Below, piece by piece: positions 23,556-35,295 of a stretch of DNA of 64,000 nt. Below the pieces are notes generated by a model, which did no database searches, was not told the DNA's origin, and was given only the letters and a program-made list of their open reading frames with translations. How positions within the stretch are numbered: the stretch's first letter is position 1; the number at the start of each line of letters is the position of its first letter. Made by a program: the position numbers and the translations under genes. The DNA comes from Coniferiporia sulphurascens. Lineage: Eukaryota > Basidiomycota > Agaricomycetes > Hymenochaetales > Hymenochaetaceae. The stretch spans positions 2,046,001 to 2,110,000 of the forward strand of contig NBBA01000004.1 of the NCBI GenBank assembly GCA_002794785.1, written 5' to 3'.

Positions 23556-26156
23556 TCACGTTTGCACCAGATCGATGCCAGAACCCAGTGACCCGGGCCC
23601 TTCCTCACCGAACCGCATCCTTCTTCCCGCATTGCCGCCGCCATTACCGCCACCGCCACCGCCTGCACCCGCTCCCCCCGGTTCATTCTCAAACAGCTTC
23701 CGTCCACCTACGCCGATCCCCAGGCTCTCCCTATCGAAGCTCTTCCGCAAGGGCGACGACACGGATACCAGTGAGCGTAAACGGCCAGGCGTTCCCGAGG
23801 CTGTCAGAGACGACGATTGGGAAGAAGGGAAGACCGATGATGATGGGGGAGGAAATGCGGAGTTGGGGTTAGACGCGGCTTGGGCCTGCGAATGCGAAGG
23901 AGCCGGGCCGGCGGGAGAGGGCGTAATATTGATGTAATCACCCATATTAAACGGTGCGGCAGGGGTCCGCGGGAGAGCCTGAGTTGGTGAGGGCGGTGAC
24001 GGGAAAGGTCGACCGAGCGGCATAGACGAACCGGGCGGGCGAGCGCTGGTCGAGTGTGTCCGTTGATTTACTGATTCAGGTGTGGGAGGCGCGACTATAG
24101 CCTCTGAGGCGCGTGGTGAAATCTTCGCCTGCGCCAAAGGAGAAGTCGAAGCCGAGCCCGCACCTCTCATTTCACCCTCGGCCAACCCTTCGCCACTCTC
24201 GTTGCTCATCACGCTCGAAAAACTAGACCCGCCCATGCCTCTCGTAAGGGCCCGGCTCCCTATGCTGCCAGATTCGGATCCGTGCATATTTCCGCTAGAC
24301 GGAAAGAGGACGCGTCCTGCTGCATACACATTTCGCGTAATGTCATAATCACGTGGTACCGGGGGACGCGCGGGAGAAGGGCTATTTGCGAGCAAAAGCA
24401 TAAGGTCAGCCGCCTCGCTGTCCGCCGCACGCTGCACCGGAACTGGAGGCCCATTTATATTGGAACCAGTCGGGGGGCCGGCAGCAGAGTGGGCTACTAA
24501 ACGAGGCGTTATAGTGGGCGTCACCGAGCGCCGTGTGTCCATTGGTACATCAGTATGCATTGCATAGCCTTCCCTTTCAAAACTGCCGGTGGCGGTCGAA
24601 ATGGTGCTAGCGTTGCTTCCTGTTCGCGCATGTGTACTACCACGAGGAACAGCCGCCGAAGCAGAAGAACCTGATGAGGTCTGCGAAAGCGGAAGAGTAT
24701 GGATCGCGCCTTGTGAGGCGGTCGCCATTCTGCTCGCGCTGGTCGGAGCAGAGAACGAGGACCGCGGACTTGCCGTCCCTCCCGTTCGGGAAAAGAGAAG
24801 GTCCGTTAGCGTCGCCGCGGCCTTGATGTCTGTGTCATTCACATTTTCCGTTTCACCACTGTAGCTCGAGCGCGTACGCGTACTGCTTATCGAATTGGCG
24901 CGACCTTTCCCTTTCGCGCCCTTCGTAGCCCGATCCTTACCCTTTCCTTCCTTGGCTGTAGCCTTCCCTGCAGCACGGGCGGCGGGCTCCTTTCCTTTCC
25001 TCGTACTCTTCTTCGGGGATTTTTGATTCGAATGCCCAACCTGGGCATGAGATGGCGGGAGTGGCGGCGGGACCGGAGGCGCCTCCGGATTGTGGATTGT
25101 ACGCGCGCGTTTCGCGGGCGGGAGGGAGAGGATGGACGCGAAAAGACTTTTCGCGGCGTTAGCGGGGCCCGAACCGGAACTCGTAGAGGGGTGTGCATAG
25201 TTTAGTTCTGGCGATGGCATTGGGGAAGACCCGATCCCGCCAAGCCCGACGGTACCCGCATTATAGTTACTCGCCTGTGCGAGTGGGCTGCCGCTGTAGC
25301 CTGCGTTGTTTAATCCAGCACCGGCCTTGCGTTTCTTGTCGGCCCCATGAGTAGGCGAAAATATCAGGGGTGAAGATTGCCCGGGAAATTGCGACGCGGA
25401 GCGCGTCGTTCGCTGCGCAACCTCCGCCTCGAGATTGCGCAGTGGGACGTTGACGACGTTGTGTCTTGCCTTGTACGACGCGAGCGCGAGCGTAGAGCGC
25501 AGAGCGCGCGTGATCTGTGTGGCAAAGTGAGTCAGCGGCTGTTGTGAGACAGGCAATGAGAGGAGGTGAGCCCGATGGAAACGCGCGCAGCCGCCACTGA
25601 TGGCGGTGATTCTCGCGGGGAATGCGTCGCGGGCACAGCTCAGCGCGACAAATAGAGGAAGGACGGGGACGGGGGACGGCGCGACTGTGCGTGAGCGTGG
25701 CGAGCAGGCGTGTGGAGTGAGATGCCACGAGCCAGACACGTCGCGGGAAAGACGCCTCGCCAACGCCCATCGCGGCCGCACAGGGGCATCGCGCAGGTCG
25801 CGTTGCGCGTCCCGCGCAACAGCGGCACACACCCCACGTCACGATCCCGCTGAGTGCAGTAGGCAGCGCAGACGGCCTGCGGCGGGAATCGACGACGCGT
25901 CCGTGCAACCCACGCGCGGTGCAGCCTCCCCTGGGGAGCGAGACGCGAGACGGAGAAGGACAGGGGGCGACTAGCGCGTCGGAGGCGCGCTCACCTTGGC
26001 AAATTCTGTACGCGCAAGGATCTTCTTGCGGCGTTCCTCGCGCTCTGCGAGCTCTTGGTCTGTGGGGTCGTCCGTGGATACCTCAGAGGCGGAGGCGGGC
26101 ATGGCGAAGGAGAGGGCGGGCGAGGGCGAGGTTGCGGACGACGACGGGGTCGCCAT
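23556..26156 (-). CDS. Whi5/Nrm1-type G1/S transcription repressor, 706 aa
   Basis: Probable repressor of the MBF/SBF cell-cycle transcription factors. Two exons: 26156-25995 and 25514-23556, phase 0, with a long 480-nt intron. The junction joins EERRKKILARTEFAK to ITRALRSTLALASYKARHNV, which together match the Whi5 domain (Arg-Leu...Ala...Tyr-Lys pattern) known from Whi5 and Nrm1. A second short motif near residue 410, EAADLMLLLANSPSPARP, resembles the GTB (G1/S transcription-factor-binding) motif. The rest is Ser/Pro/Gly-rich and disordered, with many SP/TP sites such as SVSSPLRK that would suit CDK control, and basic runs for nuclear entry. The frame is open through the intron upstream, giving a misleading 758-codon ORF. 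The family is inferred from two motifs in the right order. Confidence 0.7.
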
Positions 26157-29100
26157 GAGCGTTGCGGCAGACAATGCGGGGAGGCGATTGGGGAGAGCTC
26201 GAAGGGGAGAGCGGGGAGCGTGGCGGGCGTCGCGAACGAGGAGGAAGACGGTCGGATGGAGATGGGAGCCCGGACGTGAGCGTGACGCGGAGGCTGGGGC
26301 GCGTCCTGCTCGTATTTTCACACGGCTTTTCTTGACTCCTCACTCATCGGATCTCAGTCCTGTCTCATTTCTCCGCCCGCTGCCCGCGCCCGAATGGAAT
26401 GCGCCCCAGGAATGCACTCGAACCTACGGGCAGACACACCGCAGGCCGACGAAAAACGCCCCGTATAAAATGAAATAAAATGAAATAAAAACGAGAGGGG
26501 CACCCCGGACACCGTTCCGCGCGCGCATGACGTGCGATACGCGTGATAGGGTAGGACGCGTTCCACTACTGGCCACAATTACCTAATCCCGCTTATTAAA
26601 CACTTCCGGTCCGCCATGTGCGACCCGCGGGTGCCGTCAGCACGCGTTACGCGTCCGCAACATCCTCGGCTGGACACGTCCTCCTCGACGACCGCCGCTG
26701 CCCTGTCCGAGGGTCGCCAAATGCCCGCGGCGCCGGTGCCACGCGCACGACCGGTCCACAGGCACAGCGATAGCAGAATATCGTCCCACTCAAGCAAGGT
26801 CCATAATCACACACACATCGCCATGAGGCCAGGCGGACCCAGCGTTGGCCAAAGCGGAAGTGCATCCCATGCAGCTTCGCCCCTATATCGGCCAGTCGCC
26901 CGCACGGAACCATCCCCTTCCAATTTCACGCCCACACCCTTGCTTCTCCGTTCCTGCCCTCCCATCACGGCCCTACCCGGCCCCGCCGATCATTAACCTT
27001 ACCTTAAGCGGTAGCCGCCTGTCCGGTCCCTTAGCCGCCCATCCAAGCTGCACTGGCGCCAGCGAAAAAGTAACCACTGCATTCCTGCCGATCCTCGTAT
27101 ACTAACGTTGTGTGAGTCTAAAGGGAATCTGAGCATATTCAAGTGAGCAACTTGAAGAAATCCGATGAGACTGAACCTCCCATGACTTTCCAAAGTCCTT
27201 TACTTTTGGCAGAATCGGTCATTTGGTCCGTAAGTTGCGGGCCAAAGGGACAGTTACACCGGTATTGGTTTTGTTTTCTCCCTACCGAAACTTCAATCCA
27301 ATAAAAAAAACTTATTTTGTTAGTTCGAAGCTTCCATACACCGAGCTAACACGCAGCTCAAATAACCAGTTTATACGCGGATTTTTCCCTGCTGTGAACC
27401 TTTTCATTTAGGGACTTGTTACAAGGAATTTCAACCCTTTCTCACTCAACTCTCATTTGAAAAAAATCGGCTCCTTTAAATCCGTATTCCAAGTTGCGAA
27501 TTACAATGATAACGAAAAAGAAAGGGCGGTCTCTGCGTATCCAGCGCGTTCTAGCTGGGCTTTCTCAGTACAAATGACATCCCATCAAGTTTGGTACGAC
27601 TCAGAAGGTTATCATCACTATAATATTCCCGTCACATTAATAATATTGGCTAAAGAGCCATTAGTAAACACACACAGCACACTATCGCCATCCAACGAGT
27701 TTCTTACGATTCGTCCGTTTGAACGTGATAAAAAAAAGACGATAAGGAATGCCAGTGGTTTTCCCCGCGAGATATTCTAAGTTTAAGTGTGGCTGCTCGG
27801 CCCGAGCTCCGGTGACTCCGGGTCCTTAGCCGTCCAACTTTTATGAAATGATACTTTCAGGAGAGGTACGAAACTGGAAACTGGGCGGGTGCGATTAATC
27901 CCATTAAAACCTACTTATTTTCTGCCGGACAGTTCAATCGCCGGCGTGGGCGGTGGGTGGTGTCCCAATATTATTGTTAATATCAATGGCCAAGGCGCTT
28001 TCGCACAAAAATCGGACTCGGTCACTGGCCCCACTCGGAGAGGACTCAGACACCTCACGAGACCGAGTCCGCACGTCCAGTCCAGTCAAGGTCAAGGTCA
28101 AGTTAGTCAACCAATACTAGTACCGTTCGTAAATTCGTATATTGTAAAGTTTAAATTGTCAATCATCCAACATACTGAACATGTACTGTATCATGACGTA
28201 AAGTCTTCTATTTATGGGAGAGACAAAGTGTAGAGGGAGAGAAAGAAGAAACACTCGAGGAGAGTGTGGAGGGAAGTAAGAATGAGGGGGGGGGATTCCA
28301 GAAAATACACTTCGTGCCAGGCACAGGATAGAGAAAGCAGAAAGCAGAAATCAAAACGCAGTACGGGAGACGCAGGGAGTACTAGTTCGAGTCGTGACTG
28401 CACTTTATTAGATCTATCAAGATTCAAGACAACCCACACAAACAAACAGATACAGACTCGGGAGGCGGCACCAAGCACCAAGCCCCGAATCTCGAATCTC
28501 GAATCTCAAGTCTTGCATCGATATACACGACATAAAACTGTATGTACGCACTGTACGTACGTATCTAAAAATCGTTTTTGGGAGGGAAGGTCGGAATGAA
28601 AGAAAGAAAGAAAACGGGACGTACTACCTACTCTAAGCGGAGGAGAGAGAAACGAGAAGAAAAAAGAAAAGGGAACTAATCGAACAGGAGCGGGTTGAGT
28701 GGGGATGATAAATGATACGGGGCAGCCCTCGGACGTGCTGTAGAGAAGAGGACGAGGACTGAGGTTGCAGACGAAAAAAGAAGCTGCATATGCATAAGGT
28801 ATCCAGAAAGGTTGGGGGGATCATCGAGAGGGGTCATGGCTTGACTGTGGGTTTTGAACTATGAACTATGGGCTATGAGCGGGGATGGAGATGGAGATGG
28901 GGCTATGTGCGGGCTATGTGCTGGACAGTAAGACTCAAGGACTAAGTACACGCAACGGGAACAGCAAACGACAAACGGCAAATACTACAACTTTATATTC
29001 GTTTGTTCCTTTAGTTTAGTTTAGTTTTCGTCTCGTTTCGTTTCGGTGTTTGATTTTTCGCCTCCGATAATCGAAATCCGAAGTTCGAAATCCGAAATCG

Positions 29101-29357
29101 TCTAATTTGTCTAATAGTCGGGCTCGTAGGGACCAGTGCTCCTCGGCGCGGAAGCGAAAACAGGAGCGTGGGCGGGGGCGAAGGGGCGGGGCAGGGTGGG
29201 CGCGGTCTACTGTCCAGACAGGGGTATATGGATATGTACGTGGCGACGGGGCGACAGCACCGTCCCCTCGCGAGTCGATTCAGCGACGGGGCGGGCGGGG
29301 GGAGAGCAAAACGCGCCGCGTCCATGCCGGCCGGCAGTCCCAAGGGATCAGGGAGGA
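26157..29357. other. Intergenic, no gene supported
   Basis: About 3.2 kb between the Whi5-like gene's start and the CaMKK gene's 3' end. It includes an AT-rich aaaatgaaat repeat at about 26465-26490 (near the Whi5-like promoter), aaggtc repeats near 28088, and low-complexity sequence at 28855-28923. Open frames are short and mutually overlapping. Confidence 0.45.
28855..28923. repeat. Low-complexity ctatg/gagatg repeats
   Basis: Imperfect repeats of the units actatga, gggctatg and gatggagatgg in about 70 nt, downstream of the CaMKK gene. Simple sequence, no other role seen. Confidence 0.7.
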
Positions 29358-32300
29358 TCAGAGAGACACCTCATCAACGCGTTCGGGTTCGGGGTCGGAG
29401 CGGGGGTCGGATCGCGGACGCGAAGCCGAGCGTACAATTTCCGACGGACGACGTCGGCGAATTTCCAGACGTGGCGGTTCCTCTTCCGACGAGCTCGACG
29501 CATCATCTCCGAAAACGTCGTCGTTGTCGTCGTTCTCGTGTCCGCCCTCCCTACCTCGGCTGCTCTCGCCGCCCCCTCTATTCCCCTCACTATCCTCCCC
29601 CTCTTCTTCGTCATCGTCGTCGTCGTCGTCGATCACAACTGCGCCCCGCCCATACACCCGCTCCTCCGACCGCGGCCGCGCCCTTGTCGGCCCACCATCA
29701 TCATCGAGCATAAACTCAACCTCGAGCTCCCTTTCAAGACTAAGCGGCGTCTGAGCAAGCGGGCTCGAAATCTGACTATGTCCGTGCCCAAGCCCATGGC
29801 CATGTCCGTAGTGATGCCCATAGCCGTACCCGCCATTCAGACTGAGTTGATGATTCATCCCTGAATGGTGTCGGCCTACGATGAGCGGGGTCAGCGGCGT
29901 CCCTCCACCGTGCATACTAGCACTAGCGCCCTCCGGTGAGTACCCCTGTCCGATACCGCCAACCGACACGCCCGACAGACTATTCGGCGAAGACGGTCCC
30001 GACACAGGTCCAGAGTGCGACAAGACCCCACCAGCGCCTACGAGCCGCACTTCATCATCCACCCCCGCGTCATCCACGCCGTAATCCCCGTATCCATAAT
30101 CGGTACCCGCATACCCATAGTCCCCCGCATTCTCCGTGCCGTACCCGTATTCGTCCCCATACGCCGACGCGCCGTCCGCTCCGCCCCCGCCTCCGCTAGC
30201 AACTCTGTCTTCATCCTCGAATTCCCCAAACGGGTTGCCGGCGTATCCGAAATCGTGTCCGTACCGATGCACGTATGCGTAATCATGCTCGCCCACCGTC
30301 GCGCCTGCGTCCACAACGTCGCCCCAACTCGATGCGCGCCGCGCGCTAGGAAGCTCGTCTGCACTTGCCAATGCACGACCTCCGCGTCCAAGGGCGCGCC
30401 TAGAAGTGGCTATGGGTCCCGAACCAGATCGCGCAGTAACGCTCATGCTTGGACTAGGACCACACGGTGCATCACGACTGCTCCCGCTACCCCCACCTCC
30501 ACCTCTCCCACCTCCATCCAACCGCCCACCGAATTCGTCCGCGCTGCGTCGAGCAAGGCGCCGACTCGCAAAGTCACCACGTATACCCGTACTCGGACCC
30601 GGCGGCGTCGAGTGCTTGCCTATCTTGCTGCCAAAACTAAAGTTCCCAAAGCTCGTCCCGCTGCTACTCTCACTAAGGCTTGGCCGCGCCGCGCGCGGAC
30701 GCCAGCCAATTATCTTCGTCAGCGAGTTTCGAGCGCGCGTACGTTTCTCCTTCTCCCTCTCCTTGCGTTCCAATTCACGCGCCTGCCTCTCCTCCTCGCG
30801 TGCCTGTACCGCAAGCGCGTCTTCAGCGTCGAGGATCTCGTTCTCCATGTCGCCGTCCAAGTCCAAATCCGCATCGGACGTCCATCCCGCCGTACTTGGA
30901 CTCGTAAGACCCGACGCGGACGCGCGCGAGCCTGGCCTTGAACGCGATTGAGACAGCGACCGCGTACCAGCATCTCGTGAGCGAGAACGCGCACGGAGCA
31001 CAAGGTCCGGTAGTGTACGCCGCATAGGACTACGCGACGCACCCTCCCCTCCATAAACACCACTATCCTGACGTGACATAGACCGGACGCGACGCTCAAC
31101 GGCATCTACAACGCGACGAGTCCGACTAGACTTGCGCTGAAGACCTTCTCGGGCGGACACCTTCCTGCTCGCACGTGGTTCGAGAGGGGTGGTTTCCTCG
31201 GCATCTTGATAGTACAGACCTTCGTTCACGTCCGACCCTTGGTGCTGTGCCTGAGCCTGGGCCTTTTGTTGGCGCGCCCGACGACCAACGGGGAAGAAGC
31301 GTTGGATCCACCAGCGGAATTTGACACTCGACATTGCAACATCTTCGTCGGCGGGGGTGACTGCTATTGGATCATGCAAGCACGGCGAAGTTTCTGCAAG
31401 CCATGCCTCTGGATTCGGGATGTCGCGCGTAATCCACGGCAAGCTCTGAAGTAAGACGGTCAAGTTAGGTCAGAATTCTATGAAAAGAGTTTCGGAGTCG
31501 GAGTAGACAGGCATCAAAGGAACGAAGAGGACTGTACGAAAAAAGGAAAGGAGAATAGGGCGTACCTTGACCTGATTGAGCGTTATGCGTTTAGAACAAT
31601 CCTTCTCCAACAGACGCTCGAGGAGGCGAACAACAACAGCACCTTCGTCCTGATCGTCGGACGAGTGTATACGTCCGCCTGTCGGGACCTTATCGTAACC
31701 CATTACGTCGTCCACCGCAAAATCTTCGGTATGCACCATCTGGTACATCGCGTATTCTGAAACCACACCACCCCAGGGTGTACGTCCAAAGAGCAGACAG
31801 TACAACGTCACTCCAAGTGCCCATACGTCTATTGCCTTCGTGATCGGTGGGCGAGGCGGAAGATCCAGCTCCTCCTTCTCTGCGGCAGCGGCAAGCGCGA
31901 CGTTGGGATCGTGGAAATTGGTCGGGTCGGGGTCCGGGATCGTCGAGCTCGTCTCGCCGAGATGCATGGATTCAGACTCAAGCGCAGCTCCCGAAGGTCG
32001 GGGAGTCAACTCGTCCTCCGGACGCGTGAGTCTCCGCGGCGTGTCTGGCGCGGGTGCCTTGTCCATATCAGCGCCGTCCCTTCCCTCGCTTTCTACCACC
32101 TTCTTCTCTTTGCCCTTGCCCTCGATCTGCGCATCCCGGTTATCGGAGACGGTACGGCCCGCGCCGAGCTTCCTCCTCAGTACTGCGGTGCGTTCTACGC
32201 CAAACTCCCACACAATTTCCGGCGCGAGGAAGCTCGGCGTACCAGCCTGGCGGGACAGACCACCGTCATCTAAAAGTATCGGGTCGAGGTTGCCGAGGAA

Positions 32301-33531
32301 CTCGGCAAGAACTTCGTCTTCGAGCGCGACGTCACCCGATGTAGATGTGGACATTGACCCATCGCCATGCGACGTGGCGGGATCCTCCTGCGCACGCCCT
32401 TTACCCTTCATGTCATCCCGGCTTCTGCGTCCGCGCCAAATACTGCCGGCCTTCCGTCGTGCAGCTTCCTCACGTTTGAGGAGGTCCTGCTTTCTACGCT
32501 TGAGCGCGTCGAGATAAACAGAACTGTGACGAAGGGCATCGTTACGCTGAGCAGCGCTGAAATGTGAGACACCAAAGTCCGTGATCTTGACGTTCTTGCG
32601 GTCGGAGGTCCAGAGGAGGTTGGCGGGCTTGATATCACGGTGAATGATGCCTTGGTGGTGCAGGTAATCGAGACCGAGCACAACGTCGCGACAAATGCGA
32701 CGGGACTGATCAACGCGGAGGCAGGGACGGCCGTGGTCATCGCGCCATTTGACCTCGCCGCCACCCATGTACTCCATGACAAGAAGAATCTTGGAGGCCA
32801 GACGGTCATTTATGACCTCGTATAGTTGTACAATCTGGCCATGTTTGCACTTTTTCATTATTGCAATCTCGCGAAGCACCTTCTTCTCTGTATTTTGTAG
32901 CTGATCGACAAGACGAGGTCGCGCGCCGAGGCCACCAGTGCCAGAAGCGTTGGAGCGAGGGATGGCAGACTGGTTGCGCTGGCGCAGCTGTTCATGCTTG
33001 CTCTCCTTGGGGTTCTTGCGTTTGCACGCCTTGATCGCCTAGCATAACGTACAACATTAGAATCAGTAGAAAAACGAGCTGAGTGATACGCACGACGAGC
33101 ATATTCCCCCTGCGGATGTCGATGCCCTTGTAGACCTCGCCGTGTTGGCCAGTGCCGAGACGGTGGCCGATGATATACTGGTTGACGATGAGACGGTTGC
33201 GCGGGTCACGCGAGTAGTTTATCGTGCTCGTGGTAGCAACATTATCGCCCGGGGGACGGGGAGTTGGCGTCTGCGAGGGGGACGGCGGGAGGGCGGGCAA
33301 TGGAGATGGAGGCGGTAGCAGATGCGGCACATGGGTGCTGCTGCTGGCTGCCGGAGCCAACATGGGCGAATTGGAGCGCGAGTAGCCCTGAACGGGTGTG
33401 GGTGAGCCCTGGTGAGTGACGAGGTAGGGCGCGTAGGAGCCCGGCGGCCTCGTCGACTGGCGGTGGAGGATGGGAGGCGGGGTGTTGTGCTGGAAGAGGT
33501 GAGGGGTGTGTCGAGTGGACATGGCGTGCAT
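29358..33531 (-). CDS. CaMKK-type Ser/Thr kinase (Ssp1/Sak1-like), 1,332 aa
   Basis: Upstream kinase of the Ca2+/calmodulin kinase-kinase family, expected to activate AMPK/Snf1 and CaMK-type kinases. Exons: 33531-33094, 33038-31566 and 31445-29358, all phase 0. A Pro-rich leader precedes the kinase domain: glycine loop GTGQHGEVYKG, Lys in AIKACKRKNP, LREIAIMKKCKHGQIVQLYE, EYMGGGEVKW, catalytic HRDIKPANLLW, DFGVSHFS, AGTPSFLAPE and DVWALGVTLYCLLFG. Two insertions of roughly 100 residues flank the APE motif, as in fungal members. The domain ends with LPWITRDIPNPEAW. The tail of about 680 residues is disordered: RS-rich, then Tyr/Gly-rich (YGYGTENAGDYGYAG), His/Gly-rich (HHYGHGHGLGHGHS) and acidic (Asp/Glu runs). 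All catalytic residues are present. A farther upstream ATG at 33723 exists in frame but reads into promoter-like sequence. Confidence 0.9.
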
Positions 33532-35295
33532 TGCAGATGGCGACCGTCTGCGAGGTCGACGTCTATAGGGGAGAGCGAGAGAGGCGCGGGTGCATTCAAC
33601 GGGGCTATAAAGTAGGAGAGGCAGGAGAGAGAGAGATAAGAGGAGGGGAAGAAGGGGAGAGACGATGGAGGAAAGAGACGGAGATGGCAGGGAGCAGGAA
33701 GCAAGCCGCCAATTAGTCGACAAACTCTGACCTCTTCGAGTGAATAATAATATTGCAGCAGTGATTCTCCCCGGTAAAAATAAAAGGGATTGTATGTAAA
33801 AGTAAAGCTAGGTTGCCATCGCCCTGCGAGCGTCTCACGGCCGTCGAAGGGGCGCGCCGACGCGACTCGAACTCGGCCTAGGAGATTACGGCGGTCACGT
33901 TCGGTCTTGCCATATCGCATCACCCGCTCCCAGGACCCACTCAACCCGTCCTTTTCCCTTTTCCTTCAGTCTCCCTCCGTTTCTCTTTCTGATTGCGACA
34001 AGCATGTCTCGGGTCGCCTCCCGCGAAGGTTTGCCCCTATCCTGCTCCCACCCATGACCAACGGCCGTGAACCGGGCACACGGCCGCGCCCCCTTTGATG
34101 ATCGCCACACATTCCTCAGCGTCGGCCCACCCACTAGCGCCGGCGGGGCCCTCAGGCTCGACTGCGCAACCTGGCAGACGCTGCACCGACTGCCAGCTCG
34201 CCTGCCCGCATTAATATATACTTTTTGTCACTTACGCCCATCTGAATCCGAATCCGACTCCGACACCGCATGGCTTTGCTCCCGGTGATCGCCCCTCGCC
34301 CCTTACTCGATACACCACATCCCCCTTGGGTCCAGGTCTGCCCAGCTCGGGCCAGCTGCAGTGTTATACTTCCTGCTCACTAGCCCGTACTTACACGTAC
34401 TGCACACGCACGAATACGTACTCCCACTCCTCTGCGCGCATATTTACATACAGCATATATACAGTACACGATATACCACTCTCGTCGGCCGACCGCAGGC
34501 CTACGCAACACCGCAACAGCGGGACATGGTAGCGAGGGGCGATCCCTTGATTTCATCCACCATCCATCATCAAGACAATCCCGGCTCCCGCAAGGTAAAG
34601 TGTTCCCCGCCTCCCCCACGATCAATCAAACACATCAAGGTCTAGACTCGCGTCCCTGCACCCCGTCAGATGAGCAGAGTCCTTTCGAAAGAAGCGACCT
34701 TGCCTTAACAAAGGGCGTTCAAAGGGGTAAGGGAAACCAACTACATACATACATACTGTATGGGAACGCAAGGCTAACGACTCCGAGCTCCACTTCGTTC
34801 GCTGCTCGGAAACACACATCAATGGTGCAGGTACCGTACTTCCATACCGCATACCCACTTTGAGACTAGGAAGGCCCAGCCCTTGACGGGTACACATGGG
34901 GTTCTACTTTCTGACTTCGCAAACTCTTCGCACTAGATTGACTACAGTGACACACTTGTGTCTTCTCGTCTTTGGTCGCTTGGTGTGGTGGTGATGGTGC
35001 ACACCTCTTCGCAACGCCCTCGAAATCTTTCACGGTAGCAAGTCCGTATTTGTCTTATACCTTAAGACCTCAGGAGGTGGCCACACCAATGAAATGTCCT
35101 CGATGCTTCTCCCGGGTTCCAACGGCTATTACACCAAGTACATCAACCCCAGACGCGGCGCAAGCCACTAATGCATGTATCGAGCACACGATATACAAAC
35201 TTTATTAGAGACATCAGGAAGCGCAAGCACGGCTCCAGCTCCAGCTCCCCTTCTATCCAGTCCTTTCTCAAAACCCATGTCCGTATAACCCCAGT
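33532..35295. other. Intergenic, no gene supported
   Basis: About 1.8 kb: the CaMKK promoter with a GA-rich stretch at 33615-33690, and the 3' flank of the UPF0014-like gene. Short frames only. No tRNA was found despite a ttcga-like motif near 33862. Confidence 0.45.

Noticed and set aside
23556..25832. 758-codon uninterrupted frame with start at 25832
   Set aside because: Its first 106 codons are intron sequence; splicing from 25995 to 25514 gives the Whi5 motif and a better start at 26156.
29136..29864. 242-codon + strand frame
   Set aside because: Antisense to the low-complexity tail of the CaMKK gene.
31840..32517. 225-codon + strand frame
   Set aside because: Antisense to the CaMKK kinase domain.
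33840..33900. Possible tRNA around a ttcga-like motif
   Set aside because: No acceptor, D-arm or anticodon stem could be paired.
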